From Spirochaetales bacterium (GTDB lineage: Bacteria; Spirochaetota; Spirochaetia; DSM-2461): DNA of 40,885 nucleotides. The stretch covers positions 1 to 40,885 of the forward strand of contig JAFGYD010000224.1 in assembly GCA_016936295.1 (NCBI GenBank), read 5' to 3'. Made by a program: the position numbers and the translations under genes. Below, one piece after another: positions 8,234-17,338 of the stretch (position 1 is the stretch's first letter; each line of letters opens with the position of its first letter). The notes below the pieces were generated by a model. It was not told the DNA's origin, made no database searches, and saw only the letters and a list, made by a program, of their open reading frames with translations.

Positions 8234-8267
8234 TAATTACCTCTATAAAATTGTATAGTATAATATA

Positions 8268-9059
8268 CTAGTTAGATGTAGTCACATCAAGTGACTTAAA
8301 TAAATCCGGGTCTATTTGTTTACGAACCATCTCTGTAGTATAAATTCCATTTAAATGTTTATTGAATATTTGTTCTATCTCTTTAGGTCCCTTAAAATAA
8401 TATCCAGATCCCTTAAGTTGTTTATTACCAAAACTTAACCTTAAATTATTACATTTTTCAAAATCATTTGGATATAAATAGAATGCACCACCTGTTACAA
8501 TTATTTCTAATTTATATTCAAAAGCCAGATTTGTAATTCTTTCCATAATAATTAAATTTTCATTTAAACCATTATCCTGTATTTCTAAATAGAAATTACT
8601 TCCAAAAAGCTCTTTTAGTATTTTAATATTTTGTAAACCAAGTTCTTCATTCCCCTGGAAATAAGGTTTATCAAAAACTCCTCCTAAACCTCCAGATAGA
8701 GCAATAACACCCTTTGAATATCTACTTAATGTTCCATAATCAACTCTTTCATACTTACTTAAATCAACTATATTTTTTAATCCATCCAAGTTTTTTGCAA
8801 TTAAAACCAAGTGATTTGTTTCAGAGTTCTCTAACCCTAAAGGAGCATAATATAGTCCTATACCATAAAAAGGGATTATCCCTGCTTCTAGACACTCTTT
8901 AGTAAATTCCTTGTATCCATCTATATTGCCACTATCTGTAATAGTAAGGGTTCTCATTTTAAACACTTTTGCTCTAGCAACTAAATCTTTTATCTCTATG
9001 GTGCTATTACCCTTTGTATATTTTGTATGTATATGAAAATCGTTATATTCCATTGACAT
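8268..9059 (-). CDS. Stand-alone DnaE-type PHP domain protein, metal site degenerate
   Basis: This 263-residue protein follows the PHP domain of DNA polymerase III alpha along its whole length: HIHTKYT at the start, TITDSGNIDGYKEF, NHLVLIAKNLDGLKNIV, GVIALSGG, FYLEIQDNG and a final YYFKGPKEIEQIF. No polymerase part is present. Several metal-site positions differ from active PHP proteins: the usual TDHG reads TDSG, the Glu of the GxExY strand is Gly, the QxHG motif reads QDNG, and TNDxHY reads TGGAFY. It is probably not a metal-dependent phosphoesterase or exonuclease; the PHP of E. coli DnaE is also degenerate. A ribosome site (aggag) precedes the ATG. Role unknown. Confidence 0.75.
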   Translation of the reverse strand: MSMEYNDFHIHTKYTKGNSTIEIKDLVARAKVFKMRTLTITDSGNIDGYKEFTKECLEAGIIPFYGIGLYYAPLGLENSETNHLVLIAKNLDGLKNIVDLSKYERVDYGTLSRYSKGVIALSGGLGGVFDKPYFQGNEELGLQNIKILKELFGSNFYLEIQDNGLNENLIIMERITNLAFEYKLEIIVTGGAFYLYPNDFEKCNNLRLSFGNKQLKGSGYYFKGPKEIEQIFNKHLNGIYTTEMVRKQIDPDLFKSLDVTTSN

Positions 9060-9081
9060 TCTCCTTTTACATAATTATCTT
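9053..9081 (+). promoter_or_regulatory. Promoter of the MATE gene, predicted leaderless
   Basis: TTGACA (perfect -35), a 17-base spacer and TATCTT. The -10 ends 7 bases before the ATG at 9089, so transcription should start at or next to the start codon. No Shine-Dalgarno is present. The -35 overlaps the start codon of the divergent PHP gene. Confidence 0.75.
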
Positions 9082-9088
9082 TGTTTGA

Positions 9089-10432
9089 ATGATTAAAGAT
9101 CTAACACAAGGTAGTATAACAAAAAATTTATTAAAAATCTCACTTCCTGTTATGGGAGCAAGTCTATTTCAAATGGCTTATCAAATTACAGATATGTTCT
9201 GGTTAGGGAAATTAAGTAGCGATGCTGTAGCTGCGGTTGGAACTGCAGGTTTTTACATTAATCTTAGTTATGCTCTAGCAACTCTTGCATTTATTGGTGT
9301 TGGTATAAAGGTTTCCCAGGCAGTTGGAGCTAAAAAATATAATCAAGCAATAGAATATGTATCGGCTTCAATTATTTTAATTGCAATTCTTAGTATCGTT
9401 ATATCCTTAATTACAGTTATTTTTAGAAATCAGCTCATCGATTTCTTTAATATTAACTCTCTATATATTAGGAATGGGGCTATATCATATTTAGCAATTG
9501 TTATCTCTTTTTCAATTTTTAAAAATTTAAATTTAACTTTTAATAGAATATTCATTGGGTATGGTTCGGGTCGTGTCCCATTAATTATTGGTAGTTTTTC
9601 TGTTTTACTAAATATTATACTTGATCCAATTTTTATTTTTACTTTGGATATGGGTATTGTAGGTGCAGCCTATGCAACAATTATATCCCAGGTTATTTCA
9701 TCAATAACATACGGATTTGTTTTAATTAAATATAGTAAGATTAATAAATTTCAGGGTATTAAGCTATGTATTAATAAAATTTCCATAATAATTAAGCTTA
9801 GTTATCCTGTAACAATTCAAAGAGTTATTTTTACTGTTATTTCAATTTTTATTGGTAAAATTATTTCTGAATGGGGAACTGATGCAATTGCTATACAGAA
9901 AATAGGTATACAATTAGAATCTCTATCCTGGATTACTGCCGGTGGTATGCAAGCTGCAATCACATCCTTTATCGGGCAGAATTACGGAGCTAAAAAATTA
10001 GATAGACTAAGAAAAGGATACTTTAGCGCAACAATTATTATGTTTGGTGTGGGTGCTTTTGTTACACTTCTTTTCACAGTTTTCCCAACCCAGATATTTA
10101 GCCTTTTTGTAAATGAACCAGAAGTAATTTCTGGAGGAGCAAATTACTTAAAGATTTTAGCAATATCCCAAATATTCATGTGTATAGATATTATGACAAT
10201 GGGGGCTTTTAATGGAATAGGAAGAACAGGTGTTCCCCCTATTATTAGTGTAACATTTACAGGAGCAAGAATACCCCTATCAATTCTACTATCATCAGTT
10301 TTAAGTTTTGGAGTATCAGGTATCTGGTTTTCCATAACATTAACAACAATTTTAAAAAGTACTATTCTTGTAATACTATTCCTATACTTTTTAAAAAGAG
10401 TTGAAATGGAATTAAAACCAATTAAGGCTTAA
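9089..10432 (+). CDS. MATE family efflux transporter
   Basis: A 447-residue integral membrane protein with about 12 hydrophobic helices in two halves. The N-terminus (GSITKNLLKISLPVMGASLFQMAYQ...DMFWLGKLSSDAVAAVG) is the MATE signature, repeated in the second half (TAGGMQAAITSFIGQNYGA). These transporters export cationic drugs or metabolites in exchange for H+ or Na+. The substrate cannot be read from sequence. It is a single-gene unit with a strong predicted promoter. Its stop codon directly abuts the stop of the convergent TPM gene with no intervening base. Confidence 0.92.
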   Translation: MIKDLTQGSITKNLLKISLPVMGASLFQMAYQITDMFWLGKLSSDAVAAVGTAGFYINLSYALATLAFIGVGIKVSQAVGAKKYNQAIEYVSASIILIAILSIVISLITVIFRNQLIDFFNINSLYIRNGAISYLAIVISFSIFKNLNLTFNRIFIGYGSGRVPLIIGSFSVLLNIILDPIFIFTLDMGIVGAAYATIISQVISSITYGFVLIKYSKINKFQGIKLCINKISIIIKLSYPVTIQRVIFTVISIFIGKIISEWGTDAIAIQKIGIQLESLSWITAGGMQAAITSFIGQNYGAKKLDRLRKGYFSATIIMFGVGAFVTLLFTVFPTQIFSLFVNEPEVISGGANYLKILAISQIFMCIDIMTMGAFNGIGRTGVPPIISVTFTGARIPLSILLSSVLSFGVSGIWFSITLTTILKSTILVILFLYFLKRVEMELKPIKA

Positions 10433-11203
10433 TTACCATCCACCTGATGCGCCGCCTCCACCAAAACCACCTCCGCCACCAGAAAAACCTCCAGAGCTGA
10501 AGCCACTTCCGAATCCACCGGAACTAAATCCACCGCCAAAATTGCCATGTCTTCGAGAACCACCCAGTAGTGAACTCATTATTAAAAATGTTCCAAAATT
10601 TCCAGAACGTCTTCTTCTTCCTTTTCCAAAAATTAAAAAGAAAATAAATATAATTAAACCTATAGGGATTGAAGAGGAACCTGATGATCTACCGTTATTC
10701 TGGGATAAATCTCTCTCTGCAATCTCAAAATTACCTTCTATTAAACCGTTTAGTGCTAAAAATGAATCTTTCAATCCTGTATACACATCACCTTTATTAA
10801 AATTGGGAGATATGATATTCCTAATTATATAACTTGCTTTAGCATCTGTAATATAAGGTTCGGCGCCATAACCTACTTCAATTCTAACTTTACGTTCTTT
10901 TTTTACTATAAGTAGAAGTACACCATTATCCTCTTTCTCACTTCCTAATTTCCAGCTATCTACAACTCTAATGGAAAACCCTTCTAAACTATCGCCTTCA
11001 AGACTCTCAATGGTTAATATTGCAATTTGTGAAGTCGAATTCCCAATTGATTCTAAAATTACAGATTCCAATTTTTTTTCTTCAGAACTACTTAGCATGT
11101 TTCCATAATCGTTTACTACGCCACGAAGTTTAGGTACATCTAACGAAAATATTGAAAGCAATGAAGTTGTTGTAAAAAAAAGTACTAATATTAATCTTCC
11201 CAT
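10433..11203 (-). CDS. Secreted/anchored TPM-domain (YgcG-type) protein
   Basis: This 256-residue protein starts with a signal peptide (LILVLFFTTTSLLSIFS). A TPM domain follows at about residues 28-160 (VNDYGNMLSSSEEKKLE, DNGVLLLIVKKERKVRIEVGYG, KGDVYTGL), then a transmembrane helix (IPIGLIIFIFFLIFG) and a very Gly-rich tail (FGGGGASGGW), as in YgcG-family proteins. TPM proteins are linked to photosystem repair in plants and often sit beside LemA in bacteria. It is the last gene of the minus-strand operon, 2 bases after a second TPM gene, with a clear ribosome site (aaaggag). Confidence 0.85.
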   Translation of the reverse strand: MGRLILVLFFTTTSLLSIFSLDVPKLRGVVNDYGNMLSSSEEKKLESVILESIGNSTSQIAILTIESLEGDSLEGFSIRVVDSWKLGSEKEDNGVLLLIVKKERKVRIEVGYGAEPYITDAKASYIIRNIISPNFNKGDVYTGLKDSFLALNGLIEGNFEIAERDLSQNNGRSSGSSSIPIGLIIFIFFLIFGKGRRRRSGNFGTFLIMSSLLGGSRRHGNFGGGFSSGGFGSGFSSGGFSGGGGGFGGGGASGGW

Positions 11204-11205
11204 AA

Positions 11206-11871
11206 CTACTCCTTTAGAATCCTGATATCGTCGGATAGTTCATTTACATCATCACTCTGTATAGGAAAGTGGTCAGTAAGAATATTACCGCACTCAATTA
11301 CAGCAGAAACTATTGAATCTACAACCATTTTCCCCTTTATCCCCAAAATAATTTCAGCAACAATACCGTCCCATCTTTCCTGAGGAATTTTATCGTTTAT
11401 ACCCTTATCTGCAAGAAGAATAACTTTTCTTTCTAATTCGGAAATAAATATTAAAACCCCTGTTCTATCCTTTGTATAACATGTTCCAGACTCTATAAAA
11501 TATCTCAATGCTCGATTATTAACCCTTTGTTCCATAATCTTTTTAGGAATTATAAGTCTGTCAACTCCTGGTAAATTAGCTATTAAATATGATAACCCTA
11601 TTACTAAAAATAGCGACACTCCAGTAAAAATCATAAAATGAAAACCTGTGGTTCCCCAAAAAAGAGATGAAATAAACCCCTCTATTCGACCAGAAAATAT
11701 TGTTAAAACTATAAAATAGATACCACCAACTATTAACGAAAAGAATAGTTCATAAAATGCGTAATCTGAACTCTCTTTAATAATAGCCGTAGCTATTTCA
11801 CCACTAGTTTTACTTTCTGCAATTTTAACCGCATTATTTATTCTTTTAAAATCTTCTTCGGTAAACTTCAT
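11206..11871 (-). CDS. Second TPM-like membrane protein
   Basis: The start is set at ATG 11871 (MKFTEEDFKRI, 221 residues). This is one base after the lemA stop and has a ribosome site (ggag) inside the lemA end; the longer ORF from 11949 runs through lemA out of frame and has no site. The N-terminal part (ESKTSGEIATAII) begins a TPM-like fold. Two transmembrane helices (YELFFSLIVGGIYFIVL, MIFTGVSLFLVIGLSYLI) are followed by a C-terminal part with TGVLIFISELERKVILLADKG, similar to membrane TPM proteins that pair with LemA. Function is not established. Confidence 0.78.
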   Translation of the reverse strand: MKFTEEDFKRINNAVKIAESKTSGEIATAIIKESSDYAFYELFFSLIVGGIYFIVLTIFSGRIEGFISSLFWGTTGFHFMIFTGVSLFLVIGLSYLIANLPGVDRLIIPKKIMEQRVNNRALRYFIESGTCYTKDRTGVLIFISELERKVILLADKGINDKIPQERWDGIVAEIILGIKGKMVVDSIVSAVIECGNILTDHFPIQSDDVNELSDDIRILKE

Positions 11872-11872
11872 C

Positions 11873-12487
11873 CTACTCTCCAAAATCAACAGTTGGAGCA
11901 ACTTCAGCACCAGAAACAGCTTTAAAATATGGCCTTTGACTAAATCCAAACATATTTGCCATCAAGTTATTTGGGAAAGTTCTTATATAAGTATTATACC
12001 CTTTTGCTGCTTCGTTAAATCTCATTCTCTCAACTGTTATTCGGTTTTCAGTTCCCTCTAATTCACTTTGAAGTGATAGGAAAGACTCATTAGCTTTTAA
12101 TTCAGGATAATTCTCTGTAATCATCATTAGCCTTTGCAAGGCACCACCTAAGGAACTTTGTGCTTCCTGAAATTTTTCGAAAAGAGCAGGATCATTTAAT
12201 ACTTCTTCAGAAATGTTAAAAGTCCCCCCAGCCTTACTTCTAGCTTCTGCTAACTGAGTGAAAGTATTCTCTTCGTGCTTAGCATAACCTTTAACAGTTG
12301 CCACTAGATTTGGAATTAAGTCAGACCTTCTCTGGTACACATTTTCAACCTGGCTCCACTTCTCTTTTACACCCTCATCTAAAATTACCATACTATTGTA
12401 AGATGATTTAAATTTTCCATATACAGAAAAGATAAGAACAACAATAACTCCAAGAATTATTAAATTACGCAAACTACTTTTTTTCAC
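11873..12487 (-). CDS. lemA: LemA family protein
   Basis: A 204-residue protein with one N-terminal membrane helix (LIILGVIVVLIFSVYG) and an external helical bundle. LemA hallmarks are VYQRRSDLIPNLVATVKGYAKHEENTF near residue 50 and ERMRFNEAAKGYNTYIR with FPNNLMA near the C-terminus. The start codon is GTG at 12487, with a ribosome site (aaagggg) about 8 bases upstream. LemA next to TPM proteins is a common bacterial arrangement of unknown biochemical role in the envelope. Confidence 0.92.
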   Translation of the reverse strand: MKKSSLRNLIILGVIVVLIFSVYGKFKSSYNSMVILDEGVKEKWSQVENVYQRRSDLIPNLVATVKGYAKHEENTFTQLAEARSKAGGTFNISEEVLNDPALFEKFQEAQSSLGGALQRLMMITENYPELKANESFLSLQSELEGTENRITVERMRFNEAAKGYNTYIRTFPNNLMANMFGFSQRPYFKAVSGAEVAPTVDFGE

Positions 12488-12524
12488 ACATATCCCCTTT
12501 AATCATATATTTAATTTACTTACC

Positions 12525-13793
12525 TTACTCCTGGTTGACAAGTTTTTTAACTATATTTTTTATTTCTTTATGAATAATTGAATTAATTTTGCCTTGTGAG
12601 TAAAAAGCAATATTTAAATGTTTTGTTAGAATAAAAATATCATCTTTATTAGAATTATTAGTTACTAAAGCTAGCATATCTTCAATAGAATACCCTTTTA
12701 AAGAACTTAACTGGGTAACACTTAGTATCCATTTTTTTAGTTGTTTATAATACAGATTTATACCAATAACTCTTAAGAATCCAGCTAAGCTTCTGGTAGT
12801 TTTCTCCTTTTTTATATTTTCAATCCCTGATGTTCTTATATCTAAATACGATTTAACTCCAAGCTCCTTTTTTTTAAAAAATTCCTTAATCCAACTCTTT
12901 ATATTTCCCCAGTATTGAGAAAGTGTTACTTTATTTCTATTTTTAACTAATAAAGGTTTAATTAACGGAATAATAAAAAAGTATATAATCCCGGATAGAA
13001 TTAGTACATAAATGAACTTTTCTAAAAAATTCCAAAGAAAAGTGAGATCCGGATAATTTCTGGGTACTGAATCCTCTTTAGGAATTGTTGAGGATTCAAT
13101 TAAATCAAGAAGAGCAAATTCCTTAGTATTTGCAGGTGGAGGTTCTATTACAATTCCCGAACCAAGTGATAATAGCCAATTAAAAAATCTAAGTATATAT
13201 TCGTAGGGAAATACTTCAATTTTAATATGAATAAAAACTGAAAGTGCGATTGGGGGTAAAATATACTTAAAACTATTTAAAGAGAAATCTCTTGCTGTAG
13301 CTTGTAAAATAATAAGCAATATAAAATCTGCTATTCCAGAAAACAGCCATAAAATGGGATAGTTTATATAACCATTTCTTAAATATAAATAGATAATAAA
13401 ACAGAGTTTTGATACTATTAAAATCATTATATTTTTTGTCCATAATTCTAATACAAAATCTTTTTTACCAAGAATCTCAGATGAAAAAAAGTGATAATAA
13501 ATATTTATTATCATTACAAGGAATATGGAATTTATAATTGAAAAGGGGCCTTTTAGTAGAAAAATAGATATTGCTCCAGAAACAATTATAACAAATATTG
13601 AAATAATATTATTTACAGGATTTCTATCATCTTCAAAATCAAAATAGTTAAATTTTATGGTTTTAATAAAAAGAGGTATTAATCCAATTAATAATATAAA
13701 TATACCAATAAATGAAATTAATATATTTTGAGTTTGATATATAACTGGAAGTAGTGAAAATAGAGTGTAAAAAAAACCAAAAATATAGCTCAA
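12525..13793 (-). CDS. Multi-pass membrane protein of the MoxR/DUF58 operon
   Basis: This 422-residue protein has about seven hydrophobic helices in the first 200 residues, an external loop with several prolines, another helix near residue 265 (IYVLILSGIIYFFIIPLI) and a cytoplasmic C-terminal tail. The tail (TRSLAGFLRVIGI...SLKGYSIEDMLALV) resembles the DUF4129 tails of membrane proteins that accompany MoxR and DUF58, but no transglutaminase core is present. It overlaps the upstream DUF58 gene by 4 bases. I infer a role with MoxR in envelope-protein maturation or assembly; that is contextual only. Confidence 0.7.
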   Translation of the reverse strand: MSYIFGFFYTLFSLLPVIYQTQNILISFIGIFILLIGLIPLFIKTIKFNYFDFEDDRNPVNNIISIFVIIVSGAISIFLLKGPFSIINSIFLVMIINIYYHFFSSEILGKKDFVLELWTKNIMILIVSKLCFIIYLYLRNGYINYPILWLFSGIADFILLIILQATARDFSLNSFKYILPPIALSVFIHIKIEVFPYEYILRFFNWLLSLGSGIVIEPPPANTKEFALLDLIESSTIPKEDSVPRNYPDLTFLWNFLEKFIYVLILSGIIYFFIIPLIKPLLVKNRNKVTLSQYWGNIKSWIKEFFKKKELGVKSYLDIRTSGIENIKKEKTTRSLAGFLRVIGINLYYKQLKKWILSVTQLSSLKGYSIEDMLALVTNNSNKDDIFILTKHLNIAFYSQGKINSIIHKEIKNIVKKLVNQE

Positions 13794-14941
13794 TTGTACA
13801 ATTCCTTTCCATATAGAGATAAATCTTTTATTTGATATTTATTATTCTCAGACTCAACCTGTCTACCGCTACTATTAACAATTGTTATATAATATCTGTT
13901 TTTAAAAAGAGTATTAATTTCAACAATAAATTCAAATGTAATTTCTGGAACAATTATGTAGATATGGGAACCGGATGGTGGTGTACATCCTATATCCTGT
14001 AGTTGCTCTAAAAGAGATAAATTATTTTTATGAGGATAATCAATAACTGATAATAGTGAAAATATTTCCAATATATGTGTATATCCGCTACCTGGAGGAA
14101 TATACTTTACCCCACTCTCATCATAAGTAAAAATAGATGTCATTTCACCCCTTTTCCCATATTCAGAGACAAGAGTTGATGCTAGTTCTAGACACCGATC
14201 TAAATAATTATATCTATTTTTTATACTATATTTTTCTGCATTTAAATCTAGTAAAAGGAAAAGAGGTGAACTTAATGAGTTAGAAAACTCCATAGTCTGC
14301 AACTTCCCTATTTTAGCTGAGGATTTCCAATTAATTCTCTTTAGTGAATCCCCGGATCTATAATCTCTAATTGTTTTTAAGTCAGATAAATCCTCGTATA
14401 AAGGATTCTTTACTTGTTGAAACCCACCTCTAATTCCATTTATCAGTAGTAGTTCCAATTCTGAAATCTTTGGATATACATAGACTTGAAAGTATGTTTC
14501 AACTATCTTCTTCCATGGGAATAGATTTAGTGGATCTGAGCCGGAGATAATTATAGGTCCAATAGTAAATTTACCTCTGGTTTGGGTATTTAAATTATTA
14601 TTAAACAATTTACTACTTTTTTTAGGTAGGGTTTGAATATATTCACCAACACCCTGCTCATAGGCTCCATGCCCTAAATCTTTAATTTCCAACTTATTTA
14701 GAGTAACTAAACTATTATTAATTACTGTAAATTCTATAGATTCAGTTGAATTAAACTGACAATAAATTTCTTCAGCATCTCTAATACAGCTAACACTATT
14801 ATAAGTATATTTAGATAGTAGTAATGAAAATAAATAGAGGAATATAATTGATGACACCAATATTTGAATTATTGGAAATGGAAAGAGTATACCTAAAATT
14901 AGAGTTATTATAAGAAATACAACAGAGACCCCATTTCTCAT
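13790..14941 (-). CDS. DUF58 domain protein (MoxR partner)
   Basis: This 383-residue protein has two N-terminal membrane helices (residues 5-45), a beta-rich middle and the DUF58 core DYRSGDSLKRINWKSSAK near residue 190, followed by a vWA-like region (FLLLDLNAE). DUF58 proteins bind the MoxR ATPase and probably act as metal-dependent scaffolds for membrane protein processing. It overlaps moxR and the next gene by 4 bases each (ATGA type), indicating translational coupling. Confidence 0.88.
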   Translation of the reverse strand: MRNGVSVVFLIITLILGILFPFPIIQILVSSIIFLYLFSLLLSKYTYNSVSCIRDAEEIYCQFNSTESIEFTVINNSLVTLNKLEIKDLGHGAYEQGVGEYIQTLPKKSSKLFNNNLNTQTRGKFTIGPIIISGSDPLNLFPWKKIVETYFQVYVYPKISELELLLINGIRGGFQQVKNPLYEDLSDLKTIRDYRSGDSLKRINWKSSAKIGKLQTMEFSNSLSSPLFLLLDLNAEKYSIKNRYNYLDRCLELASTLVSEYGKRGEMTSIFTYDESGVKYIPPGSGYTHILEIFSLLSVIDYPHKNNLSLLEQLQDIGCTPPSGSHIYIIVPEITFEFIVEINTLFKNRYYITIVNSSGRQVESENNKYQIKDLSLYGKELYN

Positions 14942-15888
14942 TTACTTTCTGAAGGAACCTCTACACTTTGAAGAACTTGATCCAAAGCTCTCTCTACAGT
15001 TAAACCCTTTAATAAAGTTGCAGGTTTAAGAAGTACTCTCTGTTTTAATATTGAGTGGAATACCGACTTAACATCGTTTGGTGTAACAAAATCCCTTCCT
15101 TGCAGAGCACTAAAAGCTTGGCTACCTTTATATAAAGCCAGTGTCCCCCTGGGAGATACTCCCAAATGGAAAAGATCCAATGTTCTGGTTTTGTTAACCA
15201 AATCAAGAATATAATCCCGTACACTATTATCAACATGAACTTTAACAACTTCTTCTTTGTACTTTAATATTTCACTTAAGGATGAAACTGGTTTTAAATC
15301 ATTTACAGGATGAGTTAACCTTCGTTGACTCTCAAGAATTTCTGCTTCTGCCTCCCTTGAAGGGTAACCTATATTTATTGTCATAAAAAAACGGTCTTTT
15401 TGTGCTTCAGGAAGTGGAAATGTTCCCTCAAATTCTGTGGGGTTCTCGGTTGCAATTAAAAAAAATGGCTCCGGAAGGAGTCTAACTACACCATCAATAG
15501 ATATTTGAAATTCTGCCATTGCTTCTAAAAAAGCTGACTGAGTTCTAGGAGTCGCTCTATTTATCTCATCTACAAGCACAACATTTCCATTAATTGGTCC
15601 TGGATTAAATTTAAATGTTTCATCCCTTGGACTGTATATTGATAGTCCTAATACATCGTTTGGTAAGAGATCTGGTGTTGCCTGAATTCTATTAAAAACT
15701 CCACCTAAAGAGATAGATATTGCCTTGGCTAATACTGTCTTTCCCAAGCCGGGTACATCTTCAAGTAAAACATGCCCACTACAAAGAATTGCAGTCAAAA
15801 TTTGATCAACAACTTCGTTTTTCCCATAGAATACTAAACTTACATTATCCCTTATTTTCTTTGCCCAAGCCTCTATATTACTTGCCAT
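14938..15888 (-). CDS. MoxR-family AAA+ ATPase
   Basis: A 316-residue cytoplasmic ATPase. Walker A is in LLEDVPGLGKTVLAKA near residue 45, Walker B in VVLVDEINRATPRTQ near residue 108, with sensor FLIATENPTEFEGTFPLPEAQKDRF, all in the MoxR form. The C-terminal lid includes LGVSPRGTLALYKGSQA. MoxR ATPases act as chaperones for proteins carrying vWA or DUF58 domains. The gene overlaps the upstream esterase by 11 bases and the DUF58 gene by 4. Confidence 0.95.
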   Translation of the reverse strand: MASNIEAWAKKIRDNVSLVFYGKNEVVDQILTAILCSGHVLLEDVPGLGKTVLAKAISISLGGVFNRIQATPDLLPNDVLGLSIYSPRDETFKFNPGPINGNVVLVDEINRATPRTQSAFLEAMAEFQISIDGVVRLLPEPFFLIATENPTEFEGTFPLPEAQKDRFFMTINIGYPSREAEAEILESQRRLTHPVNDLKPVSSLSEILKYKEEVVKVHVDNSVRDYILDLVNKTRTLDLFHLGVSPRGTLALYKGSQAFSALQGRDFVTPNDVKSVFHSILKQRVLLKPATLLKGLTVERALDQVLQSVEVPSESK

Positions 15889-16762
15889 AAAGTCTCCTAT
15901 TTATAAAAGTTAACATCCTTTCCATATTTTTAATAGTTTTTTTTGATCTTAACTGAATTGAAGACATATGAATTGTACCCTTTGTATTATTTAATTCAGT
16001 AATATTACCTGCTAACTTTAATGAGTTATGCAAGTTAACACCTTCATCGTGTAGAGGATCGAATTCAGAAACTTCTATATAAGTTGGTGGAAGATTACTA
16101 AAAGATGGTGAAGTTGCCGGGGAAGCGTAAAATGGAATATCCCCTACTACATTTCTTAAATAAAGTTCCCACATAAAACTGTTACTTTCACTATTCCAAT
16201 TAGGTGTATCATTATAATTCTTTACAGATTCTGTTATCTGCCTATGATCTGTTACTGGTGCTATTAAAGTCTGACACTTAATAATTTTAAAATCTCTATC
16301 CCTTGCAAGTAGAGAAACTCCTGCGGCTAATGCACCGCCTGCACTAAAACCTGTAACAAAAATTTTACTAGGATCAATTCCCAAATAAGAGGCATTATTA
16401 TAACACCATGTTAACCCCGAATAACAATCCTCCAGTGGTATTGGATATGGATAATCAAGGGATAGTCGATAATCCACATAGATCACAGCAAATTTTCCAC
16501 GTCTAATATATTCGGATAAAATTTTAGGGGATAGAGCATCCCCTTTTAGATAAAAGCCGCCACCATGAAAATAGACCATACATGGGAGATTTTCATTAAT
16601 TCCCAATGGTTTATATATATAAAGATCTATTGGAGAACCATCAAAAGTCTCTATTACCTTTTTTTCCGATACAATATCACTATCAACTTTTAAAAAGTTG
16701 AGGGAGTTAATAAATGCATTACTTAATCTAATTCTTTTCTCATTATGAATATTTATATTCAT
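15878..16762 (-). CDS. Alpha/beta hydrolase of the hormone-sensitive-lipase esterase family
   Basis: This 294-residue esterase has the HSL-family oxyanion motif HGGGFYLKGD near residue 67, nucleophile elbow GFSAGGALA near residue 140, acid SEFDPLHDEG and a late His in KGTIHMSS. No signal peptide is seen, so it is probably cytoplasmic. It hydrolyses short acyl esters in characterised relatives; the natural substrate is unknown. No clear ribosome site precedes the ATG. It follows the upstream gene by 57 bases and overlaps moxR, which ties it to this operon. Confidence 0.85.
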   Translation of the reverse strand: MNINIHNEKRIRLSNAFINSLNFLKVDSDIVSEKKVIETFDGSPIDLYIYKPLGINENLPCMVYFHGGGFYLKGDALSPKILSEYIRRGKFAVIYVDYRLSLDYPYPIPLEDCYSGLTWCYNNASYLGIDPSKIFVTGFSAGGALAAGVSLLARDRDFKIIKCQTLIAPVTDHRQITESVKNYNDTPNWNSESNSFMWELYLRNVVGDIPFYASPATSPSFSNLPPTYIEVSEFDPLHDEGVNLHNSLKLAGNITELNNTKGTIHMSSIQLRSKKTIKNMERMLTFINRRLYGK

Positions 16763-16819
16763 TAACGCTAATAATTGATAATCTTTATCTATTTTATACT
16801 TTTTAAACGTAATTAACTC

Positions 16820-17329
16820 CTAATAAAAATTCCTTATATTTCTTCCTAATGGCTCATACTTACCTTCACGACCAATTCCTACACCAATACTAAATGTGGA
16901 ATTAACCCCATAATCACTGCTTATGTATATGTTATACGAACCACTTCCATTTAATTCCCCAACTAAAATTTCAATTCTTTTTTCAAATGGATTAAAAAAT
17001 GGAATATTTCTATTATCAAAGGTGTAGTACTCATCATCATTCCAAATTTGAAGATCAATATTTTTTATAAATGAACGAAATTGGTATATATCATAGTTAC
17101 CAAAACTATCTTTTTTTTCAAAAACAAGCTTTACAACACTCTTTCCATTTAAGGTAACACTGTCCCGAATAACCGATCTATTTTCACTTAAATCAGGGGA
17201 GAGATAGTATAATCCCCCCTCAAAACCTGAATAATAGGGGGAATATATTATAATAGCTGCTGTTACCAGAAGAACTAGAACTGCAAAAGATATATAAATT
17301 ACAAATGCAAATTTTGTTTTTTTTATCAT
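16820..17329 (-). CDS. Hypothetical membrane-anchored protein, 169 residues
   Basis: I do not recognise a family. A single N-terminal helix (FAFVIYISFAVLVLLVTAAIII) follows a basic start (MIKKTK), suggesting an inner-membrane anchor with an external beta-rich domain. The C-terminal part (LVGELNGSGSYNIYISSDYG) has regularly alternating hydrophobic residues. A ribosome site (aggaag) is present. It lies 9 bases after the aminotransferase gene and belongs to the same operon. Confidence 0.7.
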   Translation of the reverse strand: MIKKTKFAFVIYISFAVLVLLVTAAIIIYSPYYSGFEGGLYYLSPDLSENRSVIRDSVTLNGKSVVKLVFEKKDSFGNYDIYQFRSFIKNIDLQIWNDDEYYTFDNRNIPFFNPFEKRIEILVGELNGSGSYNIYISSDYGVNSTFSIGVGIGREGKYEPLGRNIRNFY

Positions 17330-17338
17330 TACTTCCTA

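Noticed and set aside
8256-8270. Palindrome TAGTATA-a-TATACTA as a terminator
   Set aside because: It has only A/T-rich pairs, no T run and a one-base loop; chance in AT-rich DNA is likely.
10420-10434. Palindrome AATTAAG-g-CTTAATT at the MATE/TPM junction as a terminator
   Set aside because: It is largely produced by two abutting TAA stop codons and has no GC stem or T run.
10542-10832. Plus-strand 96-residue ORF
   Set aside because: It is the antisense shadow of the TPM gene; it has no ribosome site and no recognisable sequence.
11872-11949. Extended N-terminus of the second TPM gene
   Set aside because: It runs through lemA in another frame without a ribosome site; ATG 11871 has a site and starts a sensible sequence.
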